DNA of 64,000 bases from CAYOUV01 sp963790075 (GTDB taxonomy: Bacteria; Chloroflexota; Anaerolineae; Anaerolineales; Villigracilaceae): assembly GCA_963790075.1 (NCBI GenBank), contig CAWBNG010000009.1, positions 248,001 through 312,000 of the forward strand, written 5' to 3'. Positions 44,122 through 53,379 of the stretch are shown here, one piece after another; the first letter of the stretch is position 1, and each line of letters opens with the position of its first letter. Both the position numbers and the translations under genes were made by a program. The notes beneath the pieces were generated by a model that made no database searches, had not been told where the DNA came from, and saw only the letters and a list, made by a program, of their open reading frames with translations.

Positions 44122-45246
44122 TTATTCGGCCGGCTGCCCCGCTGGCTTCGTGCCAGCGGGATGGCGCTCGGGCGGCACGACGCCGCCCGGCTGCAAAGAA
44201 TCGAGCAGCAGCCGGGCCGCGACTTTGGACTTGCGGCCATTCCTATCCCCATTAGGGTGATATTGGTCGCCGGCCAGGAATTGCAGCACTTTGAGCCCAT
44301 CTTCGGCCTGGGCCACCTGCTCGAGCACCAATCCCTTGTATTCGGGATGGCTCTTGGACCCAAGAGGACAGGGAACTGCCCTGGCTTGTTCCAGGGTCAG
44401 GTCGATGGCCTCCGCAGCCGGTTGCTTCTTTTCTGACTGCTTACCTTTGGAACGGGTCAGGCCGGCGCGCGAGCCTTTGTCGTACAGGTCATTACCGAAT
44501 TGCCCGCCGAGCTGCCGGAAGCAGCGCTTGAGGCAGTCCGTGGCGCAGCCGGAGATGGCCGTATCGAGCGCTTCGGGCGCGTCGCCCGTGAAGTTGCAGC
44601 GTCCGACGTCGGCATGAACGTAGGCCTGGCCGTCTAAATGGACGGTCACGCGGCCGGTGATCCAGACGATGCCGACCTGCTCGACCAGCGGCTGGCCGTC
44701 CTTTCCGAGCTGGGGCACACGTCCTTGAGTATTCTTATCCCAGCGCGTGCGGGTCCTCTGCCACTGGCGTACCTGCGGCTCGCCGGTCTCGAACGACCAG
44801 CGATAGGCGAAGAGCTCGTTGGCGGTATTAATCACGTCGTAGCCTTCGAGATAGGGGACTTGTTCCCTTTTGGAGGCCTCGCGCCATTTGACCCGGGCAG
44901 GGTCGAGCGGCTGGTTGAGCCGTTCGATGAGTTGTGTGACTGGTGTATCAGTCATCGTTGAAACTCCTTCTGTGAAATCTGTTTGCGCCCCTTGCGCTAG
45001 CAGGTTCAGGCGCAGTCCGCAAATGTGCTTGCACTCCAGACCCAGGCCAGCATAGTGCTGGTGATCCGGGCAAGAGCAATTCAGGCATTCATCTTTAGAT
45101 GAAAGGATGGTGTAGGTGTCGGTCGTTGTCTTGACCTTCCAGCTATCTCCCTCTCGCCAATATTGCCAGCGGCCTTTGGCAAACGCCTCTTCAGCGGACT
45201 TCTTTCGTTTGAGTTGTTCTGTTGGGATGTCTATGGTTTTGATCAT
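44122..45246 (-). CDS. SWIM zinc finger fused to Rad52-family annealing protein
   Basis: A 374-residue protein. Residues 1-95 form a SWIM-type zinc finger domain with Cys57, Cys59, Cys72 and His74 in CSCPDHQHYAGLGLECKH. Residues from 98 to about 255 look like the Rad52/Rad22 annealing core (LDPARVKWREASKR, YLEGYDVINTANELF, GDAPEALDTAISGCATDCL, KRCFRQLGGQFGNDLYD). The tail is basic and Pro-rich. AAGGAGG precedes the first ATG. The internal Met98 also has its own site (ACAGAAGGAG), so a short Rad52-only form may be made. Role: single-strand annealing recombination of the element. Confidence 0.83.
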   Translation of the reverse strand: MIKTIDIPTEQLKRKKSAEEAFAKGRWQYWREGDSWKVKTTTDTYTILSSKDECLNCSCPDHQHYAGLGLECKHICGLRLNLLAQGAQTDFTEGVSTMTDTPVTQLIERLNQPLDPARVKWREASKREQVPYLEGYDVINTANELFAYRWSFETGEPQVRQWQRTRTRWDKNTQGRVPQLGKDGQPLVEQVGIVWITGRVTVHLDGQAYVHADVGRCNFTGDAPEALDTAISGCATDCLKRCFRQLGGQFGNDLYDKGSRAGLTRSKGKQSEKKQPAAEAIDLTLEQARAVPCPLGSKSHPEYKGLVLEQVAQAEDGLKVLQFLAGDQYHPNGDRNGRKSKVAARLLLDSLQPGGVVPPERHPAGTKPAGQPAE

Positions 45247-45350
45247 GTCCTCCTTCTCCTGATGGTGGAATTACCTGCAACGGATGCTCCCAAATTGGGA
45301 CGAACGCAAATCAACGCTCTCAAAGAGCGCGATTCACAAAATAAGGAATA

Positions 45351-45662
45351 ATGGCAAACCGGCAGAAATTCCTGCCGGGATTCTGTACATGGGGCGGAGG
45401 ACGGCCCCGTGAGAAGAAGTCTGTAACCGATATGAAGTTGGAAAAGTGCGGGAATAAAACACGGAAGAGGCGCCCCAGGGGGAAATACGTCTTCCAGTGC
45501 AGGCCGTGCCGAAGGGCCGCTAAGACGGCCAATCTTCGACGTGGCGAACGAACGGTGGGCGAGCCACCGGAGTCCGAAAAATTAGGTTGCGGGTTCGGCC
45601 AGTTCGGCCGGGTCAGGTTCAGACTGAACGCCGGCCGCAGGCGCTTCCGACTCAGTTTCTGA
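45351..45662 (+). CDS. possible small Cys-rich protein
   Basis: A 103-residue frame opposite to the operon with AAGGA three nt before its ATG. It holds a possible zinc pair in EKCGNKT and VFQCRPCRRAAK with a basic surrounding, reminiscent of HNH-type or ribbon proteins. The C-terminal 30 residues overlap the OB-fold gene antisense, which argues against it. This 335-nt stretch otherwise shows no gene. Confidence 0.25.
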   Translation: MANRQKFLPGFCTWGGGRPREKKSVTDMKLEKCGNKTRKRRPRGKYVFQCRPCRRAAKTANLRRGERTVGEPPESEKLGCGFGQFGRVRFRLNAGRRRFRLSF

Positions 45663-46052
45663 CTTCATGTCCTTGGCGGCCCTGGCCTTCTTCGGGCGCT
45701 TGGCGTCGGCCAGGAACTTGACCTGCGTCGCCAGAATCTGAACCGTGGGCCGGCGGATGATCAGCTTACCCAGTTCGCCGGGCAATTCGACGCCTGCATG
45801 CGACTTGCTGACCACCAAACGTAGCGGCTCGACGATATCCCGCCCGACGATGCGGCCGGCCACGCGGACCAGTTGTCCGATCTTGACCCGGCGGGTACCC
45901 AGGTCCAGGGCGGGGTCGACCTGGACGGTGACGTAATCCGAGAAGGCCTTGCCGTTCTCACCGGGGCGATGGTTTGCCAGGCGCAGAAAACGCCCATCGC
46001 GGTACTCCCAGGAGCGGGTCAGGTAGCCTTCAAATTCGACCTGGTTGAGCAT
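45582..46052 (-). CDS. OB-fold (SSB-like) protein
   Basis: A 156-residue protein. The first 100 residues resemble a divergent OB fold (NQVEFEGYLTRSWEYRDGRF, then VKIGQLVRVAGRIVGRDI), followed by a basic stretch and an acidic Ala/Pro/Glu tail ending in PAELAEPAT, without the SSB tip. ACAGAAGGAG precedes the ATG. It is the first gene of the recombination operon under the promoter at 46174-46202. A second, non-canonical SSB alongside the normal one is possible. Confidence 0.65.
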   Translation of the reverse strand: MLNQVEFEGYLTRSWEYRDGRFLRLANHRPGENGKAFSDYVTVQVDPALDLGTRRVKIGQLVRVAGRIVGRDIVEPLRLVVSKSHAGVELPGELGKLIIRRPTVQILATQVKFLADAKRPKKARAAKDMKSETESEAPAAGVQSEPDPAELAEPAT

Positions 46053-46085
46053 GGGTTAATTCTCCTTCTGTGAGTTAAACGAAAG

Positions 46086-46123
46086 CGCCACATCCAGCGG
46101 ATGTGCTGCTGACGGATGTGGCG
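46086..46123 (-). promoter_or_regulatory. inverted repeat upstream of the recombination operon
   Basis: CGCCACATCC (46086-46095) and GGATGTGGCG (46114-46123) are perfect complements. CGGATG occurs three times within 46098-46138. The site is between the promoter and first gene, so an operator or mRNA leader element is plausible. Confidence 0.5.
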
Positions 46124-46173
46124 TCTGGCTAACGGATGGGGATATTCAGTTCTGCCGGCGGACCGGCGAGTTC

Positions 46174-46202
46174 ACTATAGCATGGTCAGGATAAGTTGTC
46201 AT
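46174..46202 (-). promoter_or_regulatory. promoter of the recombination operon
   Basis: On the minus strand ATGACA (46202-46197) and TATAGT (46179-46174) are separated by 17 nt. It is 122 nt upstream of the first gene. Confidence 0.55.
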
Positions 46203-46637
46203 CCACTGTGTCTACAGTTGCGTAAAGGCGGAGACATATTTCCAGACAATGAACGAGAGAAAAAGCTGATTGATACTTTGCAGCAAAAAGGAGCGAGCCC
46301 CCAGTTTTAACTACTTCGTCCCACCAGTCAAGGTATGTATTTCTCGTATAAGAGATGCGCACCTTTTTGAAAATAAATACGCTTAAGTTGACGAACAAAT
46401 GCGCTTGAGACTCAAGCGCTTCGGCGGCACACACTAGGGCAGCGCTCACAAGTCGATGAGCTAACGCCTAGGTAAGGCGGGCGGGGCCGCCAAAAAACCA
46501 AACAGGATGGCAATTCCTACGACCTTTCCAAATCATAATCTGTCCTTTTCGAAAAAACATGTATACTAATTAAGTTGATACTGATTGCGCGAGGGGGTAC
46601 CCCCGGGCACCAATAAACATTTGTAAAGTTACCTATC
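46203..46637. other. intergenic region between island operons
   Basis: No gene is recognised in these 435 nt, which separate the divergent operons. There is a TATACT at 46562-46567 that could be a -10 box for the defence operon, and a perfect 12-bp palindrome GGGGGTACCCCC at 46593-46604. Short frames on both strands show no family features. Confidence 0.4.
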
Positions 46638-49600
46638 ATGCCCAAAAAGAAAATACCCAAAACCCAACCATCACTTCCGAATGTTCCACCACCAGAAATT
46701 GGGGCTGTAAAAAAAGTAGCTCCCGGTTCCCCTGCCTTGCAACCAATGTCCCCAAAAACCGGCTCGGATTTGTTTATCGTGGATAACAGCGACGCCGATT
46801 GGAAGGTGCGCGCTTATTTGTCAGATTGGTGCGAATTTTCGAAATCCATTGATATTGCGACTGGATATTTTGAAATTAGCGCGCTGCTTGCTTTGAAAGA
46901 AAAATGGCAATCGGTTGACCAGATTCGCATCTTAATGGGAGACGAAGTATCGCTCTCGACCAAGCGGGTTTTTGAACAAGGTTTGGAAAAAATCGAGGGC
47001 AAGTTGGATCACAGCCTAGATAGCGAGAAAAAGGTAAACGACTTCCTTGAAGGCGTGCCTGCGATTGTGGAGGCTATCCGCTCAGGAAAAATTCAATGCA
47101 AGGTTTTTCGCAAGGATAAGTTCCACGCCAAAGCCTACATCACCCATGGTCGGGCGGCAGTATTGGGTTCCTTTGCCCTGGTTGGTTCTTCAAACTTTAC
47201 GTATCCAGGCCTTCAGGATAATGTTGAATTGAATGTACAGCTCAGCGGCACCGAGGTGAGGCTTCTGCAAGATTGGTATGAACGGTTCTGGGTAGAGGCC
47301 GAAGATATTACACCAGACATCCTGAGAACCATTGAACGACACACAAAGCAGCATTCCCCATTTGACATCTGGCTCAAAGCCATGGATGAATATTTCCGTG
47401 GGCGCGACCTCGAACCTGATGTTTGGGATATGGAAAAGTCCAACGTTTTCAAAATTCTTGATAAGTACCAACAGGATGCCTACCGCAACCTTATGCCAAT
47501 TGCCAAACTTTACGGTGGGGCATTCCTGTGTGATGGCGTTGGATTAGGAAAAACCTATGTTGGTCTCATGCTGATCGAAAGGTTGGTTTCCAAGGAGGGC
47601 AAGCAGGTGGTGCTGTTTGCGCCGAAGGCCACGCGAGAAGATGTCTGGGAGCCAGCATTACGACAATATTTACCCAAGGTGTTCAGTGGTTTTGTCAATC
47701 TAAAAATCTACAATCATACTGACCTCCAGAGAAAAGGCCATTGGCCTCAGGACATGGCGCTGACCTTACATGATGCCGACGCGGTAATTATTGATGAAGC
47801 CCATCATTTCAGGAACATTGGAATTAAGGGGGAAGGTGTGAGAACTCCTTCCCGTTATCGGCTGCTTCAGGATTACCTTCAAGCCAATAGCAGGGCCAAG
47901 CAGCTCTACTTTCTGACAGCGACGCCAGTCAATAACTCCATTCACGATTTTCGCCATGTTATCGAGTTATTTACCGGAGGCGAAGAGAGCTACTTTGCCT
48001 CAACCCTCGGTATACACAATTTGCGCTCACACTTCATTCAACTCGAAAAGAAGATCCTTGGGCAACTGCCGGGGGTCGAGCGACTGGATATGTTCTTAGA
48101 ATCGGAGTATCAGGAAGCCGAACGCATCCTGCGTACCGATACGATGTTCGATGCATTGGTGGTGCAACGCAGCCGGGCTTTTGTAAAAGACAGCCAAATC
48201 CTTCATGGAGGCAGCGGGGCGATCTTTCCGGAGCGCGAACTCCCGAAGGTTGCTCCATACAGTATCAAGAACACTTACGGTACATTACTTGAGAGCGTCC
48301 GAACTGCTTTTAAGAAAGAACATCCACTCTTTGTTCTCGGTATCTACTATCCATTAGCTTATTGGAAGGGAGATAAAGAAAGTTCTACGTTCAAATCCTT
48401 TGATGAAGGCCGGCAGAAGCAAGTAGTCATGCTCATCCGGACCCTATTCCTAAAACGCTTCGAAAGCTCAGCCAAGGCTTTTGAGGGCTCCTGCTGGCGA
48501 CTTCTGCAAAAGTTATTGGCTTGGGTCACGGTACATGCTCAAACCGAACATGACAAAAAACGTTTAGATCGATGGAAGACAAAGAACGCCGAATTGATTG
48601 GTTTTGTTCAAGCACACCAGCAGGAACTTTGGCCGGATGAAGCAGACGAAGACGAGGTTGAGGAATTCCTAAGTGAAGATGTGCTTAACGCTATCGAGCG
48701 CCTGAATCCAGAAGATTTCGATGTAGATGCAATCCTGGATGATACTTTTGACGATATGGACCAGTTAGCCGACTTTCTCAGGGAAGTGGCGCGTATCAAG
48801 CCGGCCCAGGACGATAAATTAAAAGCCTTGATCAAGCTGCTCAAGACAGATCGTGTGCTCAAGAATCAGAAGGTCATCATTTTTACTGAATTTGCGGATA
48901 CTGCCCGTTATCTGGAACAAGAATTGAACAAAGCCGGCATCGAGGGAATTCATCGTATAGATGGCAGCAGTAACCAAAAACACCGCAGTGATGTGATCCG
49001 AAGATTTTCCCCCTATTACAATGGCTCAAGTTCTGCCGAAATTGTTGCGGCAGGTAAAAAAGAAATCCGAGTGCTGATCAGCACGGATATCCTGGCGGAA
49101 GGTCTCAACCTGCAGGATGCCACCCGCTTGATCAACTACGATATTCACTGGAACCCAGTCCGATTGATGCAGCGGATTGGGCGCGTTGACCGACGCATGA
49201 ATCTCGGCATAGAAGCGCAAATGATCGCCGACCACCCCGAATTAAAAGAACAACGCGGCAAAGTGGCTTTCTGGAACTTCCTGCCCCCAGATGAACTGGA
49301 TGACTTGCTGCGTCTCTTCCAAAGAGTTACGAACAAGGTGTTGGTAATCTCGCGCACTCTGGGTATCGAAGGTCGCACATTGCTGACCCCGGATGATGAA
49401 TTTGACCCGATCAAAGAAATCAACGAGCAATGCGACGGTACATTATCTGAGATCGAGCAGTTACGCCTGGAATATATTAAGTTAGCCAAACAGTACCCTG
49501 ACCTTATCGAAGAACTGGCAAAACTGCCTATGAAAGCCTTTTCAGGGCGCGCCTCGCCCAAACCGGGGGCTCGGGCAGTCTTCTTCTGCTACCGTATCCC

Positions 49601-49901
49601 ACGCCCAGATCCCGATCTCATTGATAACGAGACCGCCCAGCCGCGTTGGAGTGACCGGGCCGGCTTCACGGTCTGGATGTGCTATGACCTGCTGGGAAAC
49701 CGCATTCTCACGGAGCCAAAGGAGATTGCCGAATTAATCCGTTCAGAACCAGACACTCCACGCCACTGCTCGATTGAGCGAAAAACTCTTTCAGAAATAC
49801 GCAAGAAAATGGATGACCAGATCATCAACGACCATCTGCGCCGCTTGCAGGCTCCTATCGGCGTCATGCCGATCCTGAAGTGCTGGATGGAGCTGAATTA
49901 G
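46638..49901 (+). CDS. PLD-nuclease/SNF2-helicase fusion, defence type
   Basis: A 1087-residue protein. The N-terminal 230 residues form a phospholipase-D-like domain with one HKD-like motif (His163, Lys165 in FHAKAYI; Asn186 in GSSNFT). A superfamily-2 SNF2-type helicase follows: Walker A DGVGLGKT (299-306), motif II DEAH (386-389), FLTATPVNN, and in the C-lobe STDILAEGLNLQDA and QRIGRVDRR. A charged C-terminal part of about 180 residues ends the chain. It probably translocates on and cuts foreign DNA. It is 10 nt from the methylase gene, so the two form a restriction-modification-like unit. Confidence 0.88.
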   Translation: MPKKKIPKTQPSLPNVPPPEIGAVKKVAPGSPALQPMSPKTGSDLFIVDNSDADWKVRAYLSDWCEFSKSIDIATGYFEISALLALKEKWQSVDQIRILMGDEVSLSTKRVFEQGLEKIEGKLDHSLDSEKKVNDFLEGVPAIVEAIRSGKIQCKVFRKDKFHAKAYITHGRAAVLGSFALVGSSNFTYPGLQDNVELNVQLSGTEVRLLQDWYERFWVEAEDITPDILRTIERHTKQHSPFDIWLKAMDEYFRGRDLEPDVWDMEKSNVFKILDKYQQDAYRNLMPIAKLYGGAFLCDGVGLGKTYVGLMLIERLVSKEGKQVVLFAPKATREDVWEPALRQYLPKVFSGFVNLKIYNHTDLQRKGHWPQDMALTLHDADAVIIDEAHHFRNIGIKGEGVRTPSRYRLLQDYLQANSRAKQLYFLTATPVNNSIHDFRHVIELFTGGEESYFASTLGIHNLRSHFIQLEKKILGQLPGVERLDMFLESEYQEAERILRTDTMFDALVVQRSRAFVKDSQILHGGSGAIFPERELPKVAPYSIKNTYGTLLESVRTAFKKEHPLFVLGIYYPLAYWKGDKESSTFKSFDEGRQKQVVMLIRTLFLKRFESSAKAFEGSCWRLLQKLLAWVTVHAQTEHDKKRLDRWKTKNAELIGFVQAHQQELWPDEADEDEVEEFLSEDVLNAIERLNPEDFDVDAILDDTFDDMDQLADFLREVARIKPAQDDKLKALIKLLKTDRVLKNQKVIIFTEFADTARYLEQELNKAGIEGIHRIDGSSNQKHRSDVIRRFSPYYNGSSSAEIVAAGKKEIRVLISTDILAEGLNLQDATRLINYDIHWNPVRLMQRIGRVDRRMNLGIEAQMIADHPELKEQRGKVAFWNFLPPDELDDLLRLFQRVTNKVLVISRTLGIEGRTLLTPDDEFDPIKEINEQCDGTLSEIEQLRLEYIKLAKQYPDLIEELAKLPMKAFSGRASPKPGARAVFFCYRIPRPDPDLIDNETAQPRWSDRAGFTVWMCYDLLGNRILTEPKEIAELIRSEPDTPRHCSIERKTLSEIRKKMDDQIINDHLRRLQAPIGVMPILKCWMELN

Positions 49902-49911
49902 GAGTTCCCTG

Positions 49912-52900
49912 ATGACCGATACCGCCCAACCCCTTTCCAAGATCAAGAATTTTGAACAACTCATCCACTACCTGGAAGAAGAACTTGACTGGCCATGTGA
50001 AGAATATGGTTTCGATGAAATTACATTCCGCTACGCCCCTTCAGACTTGGGAATAAAGGAGGAAGAAGCAGCCCAGATAACATCCATCCATCAACTCCGC
50101 CCCTTCTTTCAGGGTCAGCCTTGGGGAATCTTTTTCATCGAGTTCGAAAAAAAACGCATCCCAGTCGTTTTATTGCGCCGAGTCCTGAGCCATTTGGTCA
50201 TCAAAAAACGAGCCTCGGCCAATAGAGCCGAGACAGCCGCCTGGAATATCGACAATCTTCTCTTCATTTCCGCCTTTGGTGACGTGGATACCGATCGGCG
50301 CGAGATCGCTTTCGCTCACTTCCATCAGGAAGAGGACAATCTGCCCACTTTGCGCGTCTTGGGTTGGGATGGGGCGGATACCGTGCTTAAGATGGAGTAC
50401 GTCGCAAAGACGCTCAAGGAGAAACTGCGCTGGCCCGAAAACCCCAGAGATGTGGAAACATGGCGCGCGCAGTGGACGGGCGCGTTCCGCCACAAACCGG
50501 GGTATGTGATCAAAACGGCAAAAGAACTGGCAGAACGACTGGCGGAACTGGCGCGCAACATTCGCGCCGCCGCCGAAACGATCATGGAACACGAATCGGA
50601 AAAAGGGAGCCTGCGCAAACTGCATAAGGCATTTCAAACCGCGCTGATCCACGACCTGAGCGAAGAAGATTTTGCTGACTATTATGCGCAGACCATTACC
50701 TATGGTTTGCTAACTGCTGCCATCTCGCGCACCGACCTATCGGGCGGACAAGATGGTACCACGCTGGTGGCAGAGAACGTCACCGACATGGTCCCTATTA
50801 CGAATCCATTCTTGCGGGAAATGCTGGAGACCTTTTTGCATGTCGGCGGACGACAAGGTAAAGCCAGTCAAGACGGTATCGACTTTGATGAATTAGGCAT
50901 TCAAGATGTGGTGGAACTTCTGCGCAGCGATGAGACCGACCTGCCTGCCATCCTGCGTGATTTCGGCAATCGCGCTCCAGGCGAAGACCCCGTCATCCGT
51001 TTTTATGAAGATTTTCTGGCAGCCTATGATAAAAAACTGAAAGTACAACGCGGCGTGTTCTATACACCCAAGCCTATTGTTTCTTATATAGTGCGGAGCG
51101 TGCAAGAACTGCTGAAAACCGAATTTGGGTTGGAGGACGGCTTGGCGGCGACGGTCACGTGGGCTGAAATGCACGCGCGAAGCGCGGAAGTAAAAATCCC
51201 AAAAGGCGTTTCACCAAACTCGTCTTTTGTGATGATACTCGACCCTGCCACTGGAACGGCGACCTTCCTGGTGGAAGTCATTGACGTCGTTGAGCGCACC
51301 ATGAAAACTAAATGGGCACGCGACCTGCAGTTATCCAAACCTGAAGAAAAAGATACTTGGAAGCATCACGAAATTGTGCGCCGCTGGAACGAGTACGTGC
51401 CCGCGTCGCTTTTGCCGCGCCTGTATGGTTATGAGTTGATGATGGCTCCGTATGCTATCGCCCACATGAAAATCGGTTTGAAGTTGTTTGAAACGGGCTA
51501 CCGCTTTGCCAGCGACCAGCGCGCCAACATTTACCTGACTAATGCGCTCGAAGAGCCTTCGCAGTTGGCAGACAACAGCGCCGCCAGTTTGTTCGAAGCG
51601 CTGGGACATGAGTCGCAGGCGGTGAATGACGTAAAACAGGAAGTGCATTTTACGGTGGTGATTGGGAATCCGCCTTACGCAAATAGAGGAATGCTAAACA
51701 AAGGTGATTGGATATTATCTTTACTAGAGGAATATAAAAAAGGTCTTGACGAACAAAAATTGAACTTAGATGATGACTTTATTAAATTTATTCGCATTGG
51801 ACAATGGCAAATCAACAAAACAGGATGTGGCATCTTAGCCTATATTACCAATAATACTTACTTGGATGGCGTTACTCATCGTCGTATTCGTCAAAGTCTC
51901 TTAGAAACATTTGAACATGCTAATATTTTGAATCTACACGGTAACAGCAAGAGAAAAGAGATGAGTCCAGATGGCTCAAAAGACGAAAATGTATTTGATA
52001 TTCAACAGGGTGTTGGAATAAGCATTTTTACTAAAGCAGGTCAACGGACGGTAGGAGTTTTTCATTCTGACTTGTGGGGAGTAAGAGAACAAAAATATCT
52101 ACAACTCACAAACACGACTATAGGCACTACAAATTGGCGTGAATTGAATGACATTGATCACAAATCATGCCTGGGAACATTTTACTTTTTTGAACCCAAG
52201 TCACTGATGAATATAGATGAATACTGCACAGGATGGGCTGCTAATAATATTTTCTTGTCATACAGCAACGGGATTGAAACACACAGAGACGAGATTAGCA
52301 TTCATGATGACACCAATAGCCTGATTTTAGTCATAGAAGATTTACAGAATATGACTCCAGAGGATTTCAGGAAGCACTACAAGCTTAACGCTGATGGAAG
52401 AGATTGGACAGTAAAAGGAGCAAAAGAATCGGTACGCAAAATACAAACAAAGACATTTGAACCGATTACTATTTTGTATCGTCCATTTGATTTCAAGAAG
52501 ACATTTTTGAATTCAGAAAACAAAGGCTTTATTGCTTATCCCCGATTCGATGTGATGCAGCATATGATAAATCCTAACATCGGACTCGTGCTTGCCAGAT
52601 TAATTGTGCGAGACGACACATTTGATGCTGTCTTGGCGAGCAGATTTGTAACAGAGAAGAAAACAGGCGATTCAACTCGAAGCAGTTCGCTTTTTCCAGT
52701 TTATACATACCCTTCAAATGTCAGCGTTGCGATTCAAACAAGTCTGTTTTCAGCAAATCGTAACCCCAACAATGAAGGGCGAGCTCCGAATATCTCGTCT
52801 GATTTTATTGCGGACTTAGAATCACATCTTGGTCAAAAATTTATATTTGACGGTGTTGGCGACTTACACAAAACCTTTGGTCCCGAAGACGTATTCCATT

Positions 52901-53379
52901 ACATGTATGTGATCTTTCACAGTCCCACCTACCGCAGTCGCTACGCCGAATTCCTGAAAATAGATTTCCCCCGCCTGCCGCTCACGAGTAATGTGGCGTT
53001 GTTCCGTCAACTGTGCGGGCTGGGGAAGGAGTTGGTGGGGTTGCATTTGTTGGAAGCGTCCACACTCAATAAGCCCATCACCAAATTCAAAGGCAAGGGT
53101 GATAACGTTGTTGCAAAAGGTCATCCCAAATATCAGGATGGAGTGGTGCTGGTCAACTCCAGCCAAGGCTTTGAAGGTGTCCCTGAGGATGTGTGGGAAT
53201 TCCACATCGGCGGGTATCAAGTTTGCCATAAATGGCTCAAAGATCGCCGTGGGTGGGAACTCTCCGTGGAGGATATTACTCATTATCAGAAGGTGGTTGT
53301 GTCGCTGAAGGAAACAATCCGATTGATGAGCGAAGTGGATGCAGTGATCGAAGCTCACGGCGGCTGGCCCATGAAATGA
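49912..53379 (+). CDS. large N6-adenine DNA methyltransferase, type ISP/IIG-like
   Basis: An 1155-residue methylase. Residues 1-200 resemble a nuclease-like or coupling N-terminal region; a helical part follows. The gamma-class MTase core has the helix VFYTPKPIVSYIVRSVQ, motif I DPATGTATF (from residue 444) and motif IV NPPY (586-589). The target recognition region (about 590-980) is markedly AT-rich compared with both flanks. The protein ends VDAVIEAHGGWPMK. No clear PD-(D/E)XK site was identified in the N-terminus, so cutting may rely on the PLD-SNF2 partner. GGAG precedes the ATG. Confidence 0.88.
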   Translation: MTDTAQPLSKIKNFEQLIHYLEEELDWPCEEYGFDEITFRYAPSDLGIKEEEAAQITSIHQLRPFFQGQPWGIFFIEFEKKRIPVVLLRRVLSHLVIKKRASANRAETAAWNIDNLLFISAFGDVDTDRREIAFAHFHQEEDNLPTLRVLGWDGADTVLKMEYVAKTLKEKLRWPENPRDVETWRAQWTGAFRHKPGYVIKTAKELAERLAELARNIRAAAETIMEHESEKGSLRKLHKAFQTALIHDLSEEDFADYYAQTITYGLLTAAISRTDLSGGQDGTTLVAENVTDMVPITNPFLREMLETFLHVGGRQGKASQDGIDFDELGIQDVVELLRSDETDLPAILRDFGNRAPGEDPVIRFYEDFLAAYDKKLKVQRGVFYTPKPIVSYIVRSVQELLKTEFGLEDGLAATVTWAEMHARSAEVKIPKGVSPNSSFVMILDPATGTATFLVEVIDVVERTMKTKWARDLQLSKPEEKDTWKHHEIVRRWNEYVPASLLPRLYGYELMMAPYAIAHMKIGLKLFETGYRFASDQRANIYLTNALEEPSQLADNSAASLFEALGHESQAVNDVKQEVHFTVVIGNPPYANRGMLNKGDWILSLLEEYKKGLDEQKLNLDDDFIKFIRIGQWQINKTGCGILAYITNNTYLDGVTHRRIRQSLLETFEHANILNLHGNSKRKEMSPDGSKDENVFDIQQGVGISIFTKAGQRTVGVFHSDLWGVREQKYLQLTNTTIGTTNWRELNDIDHKSCLGTFYFFEPKSLMNIDEYCTGWAANNIFLSYSNGIETHRDEISIHDDTNSLILVIEDLQNMTPEDFRKHYKLNADGRDWTVKGAKESVRKIQTKTFEPITILYRPFDFKKTFLNSENKGFIAYPRFDVMQHMINPNIGLVLARLIVRDDTFDAVLASRFVTEKKTGDSTRSSSLFPVYTYPSNVSVAIQTSLFSANRNPNNEGRAPNISSDFIADLESHLGQKFIFDGVGDLHKTFGPEDVFHYMYVIFHSPTYRSRYAEFLKIDFPRLPLTSNVALFRQLCGLGKELVGLHLLEASTLNKPITKFKGKGDNVVAKGHPKYQDGVVLVNSSQGFEGVPEDVWEFHIGGYQVCHKWLKDRRGWELSVEDITHYQKVVVSLKETIRLMSEVDAVIEAHGGWPMK

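Noticed and set aside
46593..46604. GGGGGTACCCCC palindrome as an attachment site or operator
   Set aside because: It has no second copy that I noticed and no relation to the tRNA-Arg 3' end; it could be chance.
46638..53379. Calling the helicase-methylase pair a DISARM or BREX system
   Set aside because: DrmA, DrmB and DrmC, or PglZ, BrxC and BrxL, are not present, and the PLD domain is fused to the SNF2 protein, unlike those systems.
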